In this document: one piece after another, positions 1 through 6,994 of the stretch
Numbering within the stretch: position 1 is the stretch's first letter
Layout: every line of letters begins with the position of its first letter
DNA from: Bacillota bacterium
GTDB taxonomy: Bacteria; Bacillota; Bacilli; Alicyclobacillales; Alicyclobacillaceae
Assembly: GCA_021816665.1 (NCBI GenBank)
Contig: JAKAXI010000048.1
Span: forward strand, 1 to 10,114
Length of the DNA stretch: 10,114 bases
Direction: 5' to 3'
Notes under the pieces: generated by a model
Told to the model about the DNA's origin: nothing
Seen by the model: only the letters and a program-made list of their open reading frames with translations
Database searches by the model: none
Program-made: the position numbers and the translations under genes

Positions 1-62
1 GCCAGTCGGTCCGGATTCTGGCGCGCAATTTCGTCAATTGCGTTCGCAAAGTTGTACCCCAT
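1..62 (-). CDS. Start of a probable AMP-dependent acyl-CoA ligase (partial, runs off the left edge)
   Basis: Only the first 20 codons are present, reading MGYNFANAIDEIARQNPDRL. This resembles the opening of many long-chain acyl-CoA synthetases and other AMP-forming ligases, which start with a short helix followed by a 'hPD.xAL' pattern. The start is the ATG at 62, preceded by a G-rich run (GGGGG ending 6-7 bases upstream) and a GGAGAGG further back. An in-frame ATG at 86 would add eight residues but has no ribosome binding site. It lies 95 bp after the acyl-CoA dehydrogenase-family gene on the same strand, and the pair would fit acyl-CoA activation plus oxidation. No adenylation-domain motif is inside the window, so the identification rests on the N-terminal pattern and context. 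Confidence 0.55.
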   Translation of the reverse strand, partial: MGYNFANAIDEIARQNPDRL

Positions 63-157
63 CTTTATCCCCCGTTTCCTCTCCATCGTCGGCGGCGCGG
101 GCGCGCCACCGTGACGAAGTGGTTCTGATCAATTTCTACACAACTACAGAACCCTGA
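63..157 (-). other. Intergenic spacer with inverted and direct repeats
   Basis: This 95-bp gap between the flavoprotein stop and the ligase start holds two potential hairpins. One has 7-bp arms GGTTCTG (121-127) and CAGAACC (147-153) around a 19-base loop. The other is very GC-rich: GGCGCG (94-99) and CGCGCC (102-107). Neither is followed by a T run in the leftward transcript, so neither looks like an intrinsic terminator. CTGATCA occurs twice, at 125-131 and 154-160, the second covering the upstream stop codon. The structures could affect mRNA processing or the relative expression of the two genes, but no function is shown. Confidence 0.4.
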
Positions 158-1351
158 TCAGTTGTTACGCCTTGCCACCAACACGGTCCGCGCCAGCGAT
201 TGTAAGACTACATCTTCCATCGGTGGGTTGTGCAAGCCCGCTCTCACGTCGCGGTACATTCGTTCGAGTGGCAAGTCGCGCCACAGACTCCTCGCGCCGA
301 CGACGCGCATTGCGAGATCGACTACCTCAAGCGCCGTGTTCGTCGCAACCATCTTGACTGCGCCCATTTGCGGCCGCAACTGTCGCCGCACCTCTGGACT
401 CGCCTCATCCCAGCGCTGTGCCAGGTCATACATCAATGTCCGTGCCGTGAGCAACTTCAGCTCCATCTCGCCGAGTTTCGCTTCCACGTGCGGAACTTGC
501 GCAATGGGGTGCGGCAGACTGTTCGGCTGGTACGTCGCCGCGTACTCCAACGCGAAGTCCCTCGCTCCCAACGCGACACCGAGGTAGCACGCGGGAATGT
601 GCAGCATCCAGCCCCCGCCGTCGAGGTTTCGCCGCGACTTATCGCCGGGCTCAAGTGTGTCCACCAGTCGGTCTGCGGGAACGAAGACGTGATCGAGGAC
701 AATATCGTGACTGCCCGTCGCGCGCATCCCCATCGTGTTCCACGTCTCGACAATCTTCACGTCCTGCCCACGGACCAAAAACTCGCCAATTGTGTTGCTG
801 CCAGCAATGCCTGCCGTGATAAGAATCCAATCCAGAGCGGGGGACAAGGTACTGAACGTCTTACGGCCAGTGACCTCATAGCCACCGTCCACTGGCACCG
901 CCGTCGTCTCTGGTCTGCCACCGCGACTCGGGCTCCCCGTCGCAGGTTCAGACGCGCAGCTGTTGATCAGTGCCCCGTGTTCCACTGCAGTCGTGCACAC
1001 CTCGGCAAACAGCGCTTGCGGAAACGCGCCGCTTGCACGCAGGTTCAAAATCATCCCGACATGCCAGCCAATCGCGAGCGCTGTGGACCCGTCCGCGCGC
1101 GCCAGCCCCTCTTGGCACAGGAGCATCTCGTAGAGACTGATCTCCTCGCCTCCAAACTCCTTTGGCACTGTCCAACGCGTATACCCGAGGTTGCGCAGCT
1201 CATCGATGTTCTCATGCGGGAAGCTGGCTTCTTCATCGTGCACAGGTGCTCGCTTGGCAAACTCTGCTGCCCGATCGCGGAGCGCCATTACGTGAGCGCG
1301 TTCTTCCTCTGTGCGGATGAACCAGTCTTCCCCGAGTCGCTGTACGCCCAA
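158..1351 (-). CDS. Acyl-CoA dehydrogenase-family flavoprotein, canonical catalytic Glu not conserved
   Basis: This 397-aa protein has the acyl-CoA dehydrogenase fold layout: N-terminal helical domain (about 10-125), central beta domain with the flavin/substrate loop '[12 protein letters not shown]' (131-142), '[12 protein letters not shown]' (157-168) and '[18 protein letters not shown]' (208-225), then the C-terminal helical domain ending in '[13 protein letters not shown]' (365-377). Family enzymes use FAD to oxidise acyl-CoA and pass electrons to ETF. In many members a 'YEGT' segment follows the RD motif and carries the catalytic Glu; here that stretch reads LHNPP. A histidine-containing motif at this place recalls flavin monooxygenases of the DszC type, so the reaction is uncertain. 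It could be a monooxygenase, or a dehydrogenase using another base. The start is TTG, supported by AGGAGG seven bases upstream. It follows the MFS gene by 48 bp and precedes a probable acyl-CoA ligase. Confidence 0.88.
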   Translation of the reverse strand: MGVQRLGEDWFIRTEEERAHVMALRDRAAEFAKRAPVHDEEASFPHENIDELRNLGYTRWTVPKEFGGEEISLYEMLLCQEGLARADGSTALAIGWHVGMILNLRASGAFPQALFAEVCTTAVEHGALINSCASEPATGSPSRGGRPETTAVPVDGGYEVTGRKTFSTLSPALDWILITAGIAGSNTIGEFLVRGQDVKIVETWNTMGMRATGSHDIVLDHVFVPADRLVDTLEPGDKSRRNLDGGGWMLHIPACYLGVALGARDFALEYAATYQPNSLPHPIAQVPHVEAKLGEMELKLLTARTLMYDLAQRWDEASPEVRRQLRPQMGAVKMVATNTALEVVDLAMRVVGARSLWRDLPLERMYRDVRAGLHNPPMEDVVLQSLARTVLVARRNN

Positions 1352-1358
1352 ATCACCG

Positions 1359-1364
1359 CCTCCT
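1359..1364 (-). promoter_or_regulatory. Perfect Shine-Dalgarno that fixes a TTG start
   Basis: The reverse strand reads AGGAGG here, seven bases before the TTG at 1351-1349. No in-frame ATG or GTG lies at a comparable distance; the nearby GTG (1356-1354) is out of frame. This supports TTG as the initiator of the acyl-CoA dehydrogenase-family gene. Confidence 0.75.
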
Positions 1365-1399
1365 ATTGCTACTATTCTATGCGCAGAGTCTACCTCCCA

Positions 1400-2713
1400 T
1401 CAATGCCGGAACTCTGGCAACAGCACGGCCCCGACAAAGCCGACGAGGGAGAAAACAGCGGGTACCAACAGGCCCATCGCCATCGCGTGCGCTGTAGCTG
1501 GGACTCCCGAAGAAGCCCGTGGACTAACGAAGTCGACCACGGCTCCGTACAAGACTGGAAGCAGGACCGCACTCAAAAAACCTCCGGCGTTTGCAAATCC
1601 GGACATCACACCGCTTTGCGACGGCTCGGTCTGATCTCGAATCGCCGCAAACGTGAGCAGACTGCCGCCGTTGCCAAAGCCAAGCACAAACATCTGAAGC
1701 GCCGTAACGGCGGCTGGGAGGTGACCACCACCCACCCACATTGTCACCCAAGCGAGAACAGCCAGTCCCTGCAGCCACAGGTACGGCATCCGCCGGCGTC
1801 CCAAGCGGTCCGAAACCGCCCCCGTTACGGGCCCACCGACAAGAGCTCCAACAAATGCGATCAGCGTAAACCAAGCAGCTTGCGACCTGCCAATGTGGTA
1901 TGAAGCGATAAAGAATGGCACAGCCCACAGACTGACAAAGCCCATGTAGGTTCCGACGATGCCAAAGTGGCACGCGAACGTCGCCCACGCGAGGCGGGCC
2001 CGCACCACCCGGTGCAGGACCTGTAGCACCGGGACGTGCACAATCTTCGGCGCCGTACTGGTCTGTGCCGGATGTGCCACCACTGCTCGCGGAAGCGCCC
2101 CTACTCTGCGGTTGCTGCGCAGAAATAAAACCGCTGCTAGGCAACCTACTACTAATAGTGCAAGGCCAAGCAGAAAAAACGGCTGCCGCCAGCCAACTGC
2201 GGAAATCCAGGCAGCAAAAGGCAGCGTGGTCAACAGTGCGCCAATGTTCCCGCCTGTGCCAACGAGGCCAAGCAACACGCCGAATTCCTGCGGCAAAAAC
2301 CGTTTAGCGAGAATCAGCACGATGTTGACCCAGATGAGCGCGTCGCCGAGTCCGACTACCGCGCGCCCGATGAGCAGCCACGCGAAGACATGCGCCTCGG
2401 AGAATACCAGCGTGCCGACACCGTCAAACATGACACCAGCGACAAACAGTCGCTCCGGTCCGAAGCGGTCCCCGAACAGGCCGACCGGGATCTGCAACAG
2501 CATGTATAGCAAATACTGGATGCTCGTCATCGTGCCAAGAGTTGCTGCGGTGACGTGGAACTCTGCCTGCAAGTGGTTTGTGATGAGGCCTGGGCCGGTG
2601 CGCTGGGCGAACACTAGCAAATACGCCAGCGCAACCACACCAAATACCGCCCAACGCTCCTTCGACAGCCCTTGAGAGACGTCTGCGTCAGACGCGATCG
2701 ATTCTGTTGTCAT
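1400..2713 (-). CDS. Major facilitator superfamily transporter
   Basis: This 437-aa protein is an integral membrane secondary transporter of the usual MFS size, with about twelve hydrophobic segments in two halves split by a hydrophilic loop (about 199-240). The cytoplasmic loop 2-3 signature is clear in the first half ('GLFGDRFGPERL', 78-89) and repeated in the second ('GAVSDRLGRRRM', 298-309), as expected for the internal duplication. The N-terminal 20 residues are hydrophilic and cytoplasmic by the usual topology. The substrate cannot be read from sequence; by context it may be a carboxylate or acyl compound, or a peptide-derived product, but drug export cannot be excluded. The ATG at 2713 has only a weak AGGT seven bases upstream. 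It begins 14 bp after the M32 peptidase stop, which suggests translational coupling in one transcript. Confidence 0.92.
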   Translation of the reverse strand: MTTESIASDADVSQGLSKERWAVFGVVALAYLLVFAQRTGPGLITNHLQAEFHVTAATLGTMTSIQYLLYMLLQIPVGLFGDRFGPERLFVAGVMFDGVGTLVFSEAHVFAWLLIGRAVVGLGDALIWVNIVLILAKRFLPQEFGVLLGLVGTGGNIGALLTTLPFAAWISAVGWRQPFFLLGLALLVVGCLAAVLFLRSNRRVGALPRAVVAHPAQTSTAPKIVHVPVLQVLHRVVRARLAWATFACHFGIVGTYMGFVSLWAVPFFIASYHIGRSQAAWFTLIAFVGALVGGPVTGAVSDRLGRRRMPYLWLQGLAVLAWVTMWVGGGHLPAAVTALQMFVLGFGNGGSLLTFAAIRDQTEPSQSGVMSGFANAGGFLSAVLLPVLYGAVVDFVSPRASSGVPATAHAMAMGLLVPAVFSLVGFVGAVLLPEFRH

Positions 2714-2727
2714 CGCTCTGACCTAGC

Positions 2728-4251
2728 TCAGACGCCGTACAGAGCGCCGAATTTTTCGCGCAGATACTCGACCAAGTACTTGCCGTTCATCGGTTCACCG
2801 GTCACCTGTTGTACGATCTCGGCCGGCTTGAGTACCGCCCCATACTGGTGAATGTGACCCTTCAGCCAGTCGCGGATGACACTCAAATTGCCACGGCGCA
2901 CCTGTTCCAAGTAGTCCGGCACTTCTTTTGCCAATGTGTGGCGGAACTGCGCTGCGTAGATGTTGCCTAGGGCATACGATGGGAAGTAACCAAAGTCGCC
3001 GCCAGACCAGTGCACATCTTGCAGAACCCCGTCCGCATCGGTGTCTGGCGTGACACCGAGGTAGTCGTGCATTTTCTCTCGCCAAATACCTGGCAAGTCC
3101 GCTACGTGCAAGTCACCGTTGATGAGACCTTTCTCGATCTCGTACCGAATCATGATGTGCAGGTTGTACGTCACCTCATCGGCTTCAATGCGGATGAGCG
3201 AAGGGCGCACCACATTCACGCCGCGGTAGAAGTCTTCCAGCGCGACATCTGCCAACTGGGTCGGGAAGATTTCGAGCAGTTGCGGGTAGTGAAACTCCCA
3301 GAACTCGCGTGTGCGGCCAATCATGTTCTCCCAAAAGCGCGACTGCGACTCGTGAATACCAAATGAGGTCCCGCCGCACAGGCCTGTGCCGATGAGGTCT
3401 GGTGAGATGCCCTGTTCGTATAGAGCATGGCCGCCTTCGTGGATCACGCTGAAGATGTTGCTGCGCACATCGTTCGGCAAGTACTTGGTCGTCACACGCA
3501 CGTCGTAGCGGTTGATCGCCGACTCGAACGGGTGCAGCGTCTCATCGAGCCGCCCCGCAGCGAAATCATACCCCATCGACTCTAGCAATATGCGGCTGAC
3601 CTCCCGCTGCTTTGCGACGTCGTAGTGCCGTTCAAACGGGGTCTCGTCGATGCGCCGTCCGCTGTGTGCGATGGCCTGCACCAGGTCGACGGTGTCCTTG
3701 CGTAGTTGACCGAACACTTGGTCAAGCTCGGCGACGGTGACGCCCGGTTCAAATATATCGAGCAGTGTATCGTACTTGTTCGCCTGGTATCCCCAGTAAT
3801 CAATGAACTCTTGTTTCATCGCCACGATCTGTTCCAGGTATGGGCGAAACATGGCGAAGTCGTTTTTGGCGCGCGCTTCCTCCCACACGGACTCAGCTTG
3901 TGAAGCGAGCATGACATACGCGCGGTTGCGCTCCGCCGGAACTTTGCGACTGCGCTCAAACTCTCTTTTCGCTTCTTCCACAGCCCGCTGCAGAACTCGG
4001 TCCAGAGTCGGGTAAACCGCACTGTCCGTCAGTACCGCCAGATACTCACCCATTCGGTCGGACGTGCTCATCCGAAACACTTCGTCGGAAAGCGTCGCAA
4101 TGGCATCCGACCGAAGCTCAACACCAAGCCGCGGTGCGCCCGTGCGCAAATCCCAGTACATCAACGACAGGGCCTCACCGTAGTGCTGCATCTTTTTTAC
4201 GTGGTCGCGAAAATCGGCCGCGGTTCTTGCAACGGATTCAGACATGCTCAT
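2728..4251 (-). CDS. M32 family metallocarboxypeptidase (Taq/Bsu type)
   Basis: With this start the protein has 507 aa, the usual length for carboxypeptidase Taq. These cytoplasmic zinc- or cobalt-dependent enzymes remove C-terminal residues (not proline) from peptides. The metal-binding HEXXH is HEGGH at 271-275, with the third ligand Glu in 'HESQSRFWEN' (E301). Other family motifs are present: 'DVRVTTKY' from 250, 'DEVTYNLHIMIRYEIEKGL' near 358-376, and 'GYFPSYALGN' near 421-430. The ATG at 4251 is chosen because AAGGAG lies ten bases upstream and the next residues match the family N-terminus. The frame stays open to an ATG at 4368, which would add 39 basic residues unlike the family, and the candidate promoter -10 (4346-4354) lies inside that extension. 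It is the first gene of the leftward block with the transporter and acyl-CoA genes. Confidence 0.95.
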   Translation of the reverse strand: MSMSESVARTAADFRDHVKKMQHYGEALSLMYWDLRTGAPRLGVELRSDAIATLSDEVFRMSTSDRMGEYLAVLTDSAVYPTLDRVLQRAVEEAKREFERSRKVPAERNRAYVMLASQAESVWEEARAKNDFAMFRPYLEQIVAMKQEFIDYWGYQANKYDTLLDIFEPGVTVAELDQVFGQLRKDTVDLVQAIAHSGRRIDETPFERHYDVAKQREVSRILLESMGYDFAAGRLDETLHPFESAINRYDVRVTTKYLPNDVRSNIFSVIHEGGHALYEQGISPDLIGTGLCGGTSFGIHESQSRFWENMIGRTREFWEFHYPQLLEIFPTQLADVALEDFYRGVNVVRPSLIRIEADEVTYNLHIMIRYEIEKGLINGDLHVADLPGIWREKMHDYLGVTPDTDADGVLQDVHWSGGDFGYFPSYALGNIYAAQFRHTLAKEVPDYLEQVRRGNLSVIRDWLKGHIHQYGAVLKPAEIVQQVTGEPMNGKYLVEYLREKFGALYGV

Positions 4252-4345
4252 CGTATCGCCACTCCTTGTGCTATTCATGCGCCGTCCGGTCGAAACTGAG
4301 GTGAAATGGAGGCGACTGCTGCGGCGCAATCGAACTGCAAGTTTC

Positions 4346-4354
4346 AGCATACCA
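4346..4354 (-). promoter_or_regulatory. Candidate extended -10 promoter for the M32 peptidase block
   Basis: On the reverse strand the sequence is TGG-TATGCT, a TGn extended -10 with four of six consensus bases. No good -35 box is found 16-18 bases upstream. Transcription would start near 4339, leaving a leader of about 88 bases before the ATG at 4251. It lies just downstream of the preceding terminator, where a promoter for the next unit would be expected. Confidence 0.35.
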
Positions 4355-4388
4355 AACCCTTCGTGCAATCGCGAGTCAGTCGCTGTTC

Positions 4389-4417
4389 AAAAAAGAACGA
4401 CAGCCTACACAGCCGTC
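4389..4417 (-). terminator. Intrinsic terminator after the NAGPA-domain gene
   Basis: Read leftward, GACGGCT (4417-4411) pairs with GGCTGTC (4405-4399) around a five-base loop, giving seven pairs including two G-U. It is followed by GTTC and six T residues (4394-4389). It starts 46 bp after the stop of the phosphodiester glycosidase-family gene and separates that transcript from the M32 peptidase unit. Confidence 0.65.
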
Positions 4418-4462
4418 GCTCATGGATCGGAAAATCGTGGTGTTTGCTGCCAAGCGGCGCCA

Positions 4463-5575
4463 TTAAGGTGTGTACGCGTTCGCAGCAGCGACCGTCGGGA
4501 ACACCATCCAAGCGTCTGGTAGATGGCGCTGTCCGTTCGGGTCGATTGTGGACGGCGAATTCATGATCTTGCCGTTTGCGTACAACACAGTCGATGAGCC
4601 ACCGTCCATCGCGCAGGCGTTGACGGCTCCGTACTTCAGCATCAAATCCATCACCTGCCGCTGGCTTGCGCCGAGACCTGCACCGCCGTGGAAGCGCCCG
4701 TTGGTGACAATGAAGATCACGGTCCCATCCTTTGCCTGACCGATGGCCGTCCGCGGGTCGTATCCCCATCCGCCGTCACCGTAGGTGATCTGTGGCTTCC
4801 CGTTGACGACAAGTTCAGGGTGAAACTGCATGGCGTCACGGACTCCCATTTGTTGAAGTTGAGAAACTGTGTAGTTGCCCATCACCATGTCGCCCTGACT
4901 GGTAAATCCGACAACGGGCCAAGTCTCAGCTCCGGGGGTATTTGCGATGACGTGGCCGCCGACGTACTCGAGACCCACTGCATAACCACCCCAACCGTTG
5001 CCGTTCGGGTCTTCGAAGCCGCTCGCGTTAATGCCCACCGTTGCACCGACACGCTGCGCCATGTTGGTAATGTACTCGCCCATCGCCCCCTGTACGTTGG
5101 CGTGGACGAGCCGCAACTGGCGCGGATCATGAACCAAAACTACGTATCCGGTGTAGCCCGGTCCCGAGATAGCTTGTACCTGTACCGGAGGTACTGCAGG
5201 CGCAGTGCTCACTTTGTTCGTCGGTGCCTTGGTGTGATGCGTGACACCGGTGTTTACCACGGGAGAGTTCAACTGACTGAGCAACATGGAGTACTCAGCT
5301 GATGTGGTGATATATTTCGCCAAGTAATAATGGCGGGTAGAGATGATAGTTTCGGCCGCTAGCAAACGGACTCGAGACCCAAACGGTGTCCCAAAACCGA
5401 CTGCGGCGCCGATTCCGATTAAGACTAAAAAAGACCCGACAACCCCCGTTGTCCAGCGGGCGAAACGGCCCCAGGCGCGGCGGCGTCGCTGTGCGCGCTT
5501 AATCTGGCGGGCTGCTCGGCGTCGGGACGAGGCAGTCAGGTCGTTAGATTTGTGCAAATCACGTCCGGGTTGCAT
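4463..5575 (-). CDS. Membrane-anchored phosphodiester glycosidase (NAGPA-domain) family protein
   Basis: This 370-aa protein has an Arg/Lys-rich cytoplasmic N-terminus (about 1-40), one transmembrane helix (about 42-62, 'GVVGSFLVLIGIGAAVGFG'), a Ser/Thr/Pro-rich linker (about 103-135) and an extracytoplasmic domain from about 138 to the end. That domain carries hallmarks of the NAGPA/DUF2233 family: 'GATVGINASGFEDPNGNGWGG' near 177-197, 'DPRTAIGQ' (273-280), 'VIFIVTNGR' (286-294) and 'AVNACAMDGGSSTVLYANGK' (317-336). Family members cleave phosphodiester-linked sugars, and in bacteria are linked to wall or exopolysaccharide material; the substrate here is unknown. The stop-transfer layout without a cleavage site predicts anchoring outside the membrane. 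The ATG at 5575 has AAGGGGG seven bases upstream. It starts 42 bp after the sulfurtransferase, and a terminator follows it. Confidence 0.9.
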   Translation of the reverse strand: MQPGRDLHKSNDLTASSRRRAARQIKRAQRRRRAWGRFARWTTGVVGSFLVLIGIGAAVGFGTPFGSRVRLLAAETIISTRHYYLAKYITTSAEYSMLLSQLNSPVVNTGVTHHTKAPTNKVSTAPAVPPVQVQAISGPGYTGYVVLVHDPRQLRLVHANVQGAMGEYITNMAQRVGATVGINASGFEDPNGNGWGGYAVGLEYVGGHVIANTPGAETWPVVGFTSQGDMVMGNYTVSQLQQMGVRDAMQFHPELVVNGKPQITYGDGGWGYDPRTAIGQAKDGTVIFIVTNGRFHGGAGLGASQRQVMDLMLKYGAVNACAMDGGSSTVLYANGKIMNSPSTIDPNGQRHLPDAWMVFPTVAAANAYTP

Positions 5576-5617
5576 GACCTAACCCCCTTCTCGTACATCC
5601 TAACGCGCCGAGTCACC

Positions 5618-6487
5618 TCACGCACTGGTAGATTCTGTGTCGTTTGCATCCGGGCCTGTCGCGACAGGGTGATCCGCGTAGGAACACCAGTCACTCCAAC
5701 TGCCCGGGTACAACTTCGCGTTGTCGTACCCCGCGAGGTGCATCGCGAACAAGTTAGCGCAGGCTGTCACGCCAGAGCCACAGTACATGACGACAGCACT
5801 GTCGTGACCGGCAACGCCGACAAGTGGAGCAAAGCGCTCCCGCAACGCATCCGCAGGCAACCAATGTCCATCCGGCGTGAGGTTGTCCGACCACAGCGCG
5901 TTTCTCGCACCCGGAATGTGACCAGCTACAGGGTCAAGCGGCTCAACGTCGCCACGAAACCGCTGTGGAGCGCGGGCATCGACCAAAAGTGCGTGCTTCT
6001 CGCCACGTACAATTTCTTCCACTTCCCTGGTTTCGATCATTCCACTCGCGCGCACATGCGGCTCAAAAGTACTCGGCCGCGGCTCTGGTACTTCCCGAGA
6101 GGTTTCTCCCCCTGCAGCCAGCCACGCCGCAAATCCACCATCGAGCACGTATACGCGGTCATGCCCCACGTACCGCAGGAGCCACCACGCGCGAGCGGCC
6201 ATGCCCCCGCCGGCGTCATAAACGGCCACTGGTGTGTTCGGTCCTACGCCCGCTATACTCAGTTTCGCAGCAAATAGGTCGATGTCCGGAAGCGGATGCC
6301 GCCCGCCGTGCGCTGCAACGGGTCCAGACAGGTCGTGTGTGAGGTCAAGGTACCAAGCGCCTGGAATGTGTGCCTCGAGGTACGCTTCACGCCCTTGATG
6401 CAGGTCTGCCAGCGAGAACCGGCAGTCGAACACCACCCAGTTCCCAGATTTCCGCTCATCTTGGAGTTGCTGTGCCGTGATCAGCAT
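5618..6487 (-). CDS. Two-domain sulfurtransferase, 3-mercaptopyruvate (SseA) type
   Basis: This 289-aa protein has two tandem rhodanese domains, roughly 1-130 and 150-275. The N-terminal one lacks the active-site cysteine ('YDAGGGMAARAWW' from 90), as is normal. The C-terminal one has the loop CGSGVTA at 236-242 with the persulfide-forming Cys236. A CGSGVT loop is typical of 3-mercaptopyruvate sulfurtransferases, while thiosulfate-preferring rhodaneses usually have CRKGVT, so mercaptopyruvate is the more likely donor. It should act in the cytoplasm, moving sulfane sulfur to thiols, cyanide or proteins. The start at 6487 has a perfect AGGAGG eight bases upstream; the frame is open 40 codons further but that extension has no such site and the family starts here. 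Loops of this type are not fully diagnostic of donor preference. Confidence 0.93.
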   Translation of the reverse strand: MLITAQQLQDERKSGNWVVFDCRFSLADLHQGREAYLEAHIPGAWYLDLTHDLSGPVAAHGGRHPLPDIDLFAAKLSIAGVGPNTPVAVYDAGGGMAARAWWLLRYVGHDRVYVLDGGFAAWLAAGGETSREVPEPRPSTFEPHVRASGMIETREVEEIVRGEKHALLVDARAPQRFRGDVEPLDPVAGHIPGARNALWSDNLTPDGHWLPADALRERFAPLVGVAGHDSAVVMYCGSGVTACANLFAMHLAGYDNAKLYPGSWSDWCSYADHPVATGPDANDTESTSA

Positions 6488-6507
6488 CGAACTCGCCTCC
6501 TGACGCG

Positions 6508-6516
6508 ACAATACCA
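6508..6516 (-). promoter_or_regulatory. Candidate extended -10 promoter for the sulfurtransferase
   Basis: The reverse strand reads TGG-TATTGT, a TGn extended -10 element, 20 bases before the sulfurtransferase ATG. Transcription would begin about at the Shine-Dalgarno (6501-6496), giving a very short leader. There is no convincing -35. This is plausible but tight, and the real promoter may be further upstream. Confidence 0.3.
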
Positions 6517-6544
6517 CAATCCGTGTGAATTTCCGGTGAAATTT

Positions 6545-6553
6545 TGCTAAAGT
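6545..6553 (+). promoter_or_regulatory. Candidate extended -10 promoter for the small 107-aa gene
   Basis: TGC-TAAAGT is a TGn extended -10 with four of six consensus bases, about 106 bases before the ATG at 6659. The -35 region is poor. It would be back to back with the leftward candidate at 6508-6516, as expected for divergent genes. Confidence 0.25.
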
Positions 6554-6610
6554 TTCCTGCACAAATGCCCATACGCCCCTGTGCGAACACCGCATAGACT
6601 GCAGCATTCA

Positions 6611-6637
6611 CCGGGAATGAGCAAAAGTCCCGGGACT
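6611..6637. repeat. Palindrome and inverted repeat before the small gene
   Basis: AGTCCCGGGACT (6626-6637) is a perfect 12-bp palindrome ending eight bases before the GAGGAGG ribosome binding site. In addition CCGGGA (6611-6616) pairs with TCCCGG (6628-6633) around an 11-base loop. Either a protein-binding operator or an RNA hairpin in the leader is possible. There is no T run after it, so it is not an intrinsic terminator. Confidence 0.45.
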
Positions 6638-6658
6638 GCACACAGAGGAGGGAACGCG

Positions 6659-6982
6659 ATGCCATGCCCTGAAGTGCAAACCGGGCGGGTAGAGATTCCC
6701 GGGGAAAACTACGCGCACATTCAATCATCAGTCGACCGCGGGAAGCACCTCTGGCGCCTGAGCCCAGTCCGCACCGCACAGGTCGTCGGCAGCCGCAACC
6801 TCGGACTCGGCAAGTCTGACAGCTACACGTTCGTGGAACAGTTTAAGGAAGCAGGTTCCGGATTGCTGCACGCAGTGGTCCGTGTGCGTCACCGGACGTG
6901 TTCGTACCTCGTGGAACTCTATCAACCCGAGACACAGGGCCCACGGGGCATTTGGGTTGTGATGTCGGTGACAGAGGAGTAG
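6659..6982 (+). CDS. Unrecognised small soluble protein, 107 aa
   Basis: I do not recognise a family. The start is ATG 6659 because AGGAGG (6646-6651) lies seven bases upstream; the frame is open back to 6581 but that extension has no such signal. The protein has no signal peptide and no membrane segment. The middle and end read like a compact alpha/beta or all-beta domain: 'LWRLSPVRTAQVVG' (31-44), 'LLHAVVRVRH' (69-78), 'CSYLVELYQP' (81-90) and 'GPRGIWVVMSV' (94-104), with alternating hydrophobic residues and a late GIWVV strand. The good ribosome binding site and protein-like composition argue that it is real. It is divergent from the sulfurtransferase and converges on the ThyX-like gene with 12 bp between stops. 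It could be a stand-alone copy of a domain found at the ends of larger proteins. Confidence 0.7.
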   Translation: MPCPEVQTGRVEIPGENYAHIQSSVDRGKHLWRLSPVRTAQVVGSRNLGLGKSDSYTFVEQFKEAGSGLLHAVVRVRHRTCSYLVELYQPETQGPRGIWVVMSVTEE

Positions 6983-6994
6983 GCCCGCGGCGCA

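Noticed and set aside
230..1903. A 557-codon open frame on the + strand
   Set aside because: It is antisense to the acyl-CoA dehydrogenase-family gene and the MFS gene, has no ribosome binding site and a Cys/His/Arg-rich composition unlike a real protein. It is a codon-bias shadow.
1959..2675. A 238-codon open frame on the + strand
   Set aside because: Antisense to the MFS transporter, rich in Thr, Ser, Pro and Arg with no domain; the transporter frame has clear MFS motifs.
4252..4368. 39-residue N-terminal extension of the M32 peptidase
   Set aside because: Its ATG at 4368 lacks a ribosome binding site, the added residues do not match the family, and a candidate promoter lies inside it.
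5552..6277. A 241-codon open frame on the + strand
   Set aside because: Antisense to the sulfurtransferase and spanning the gene junction; the other strand has an active-site motif and good ribosome binding sites.
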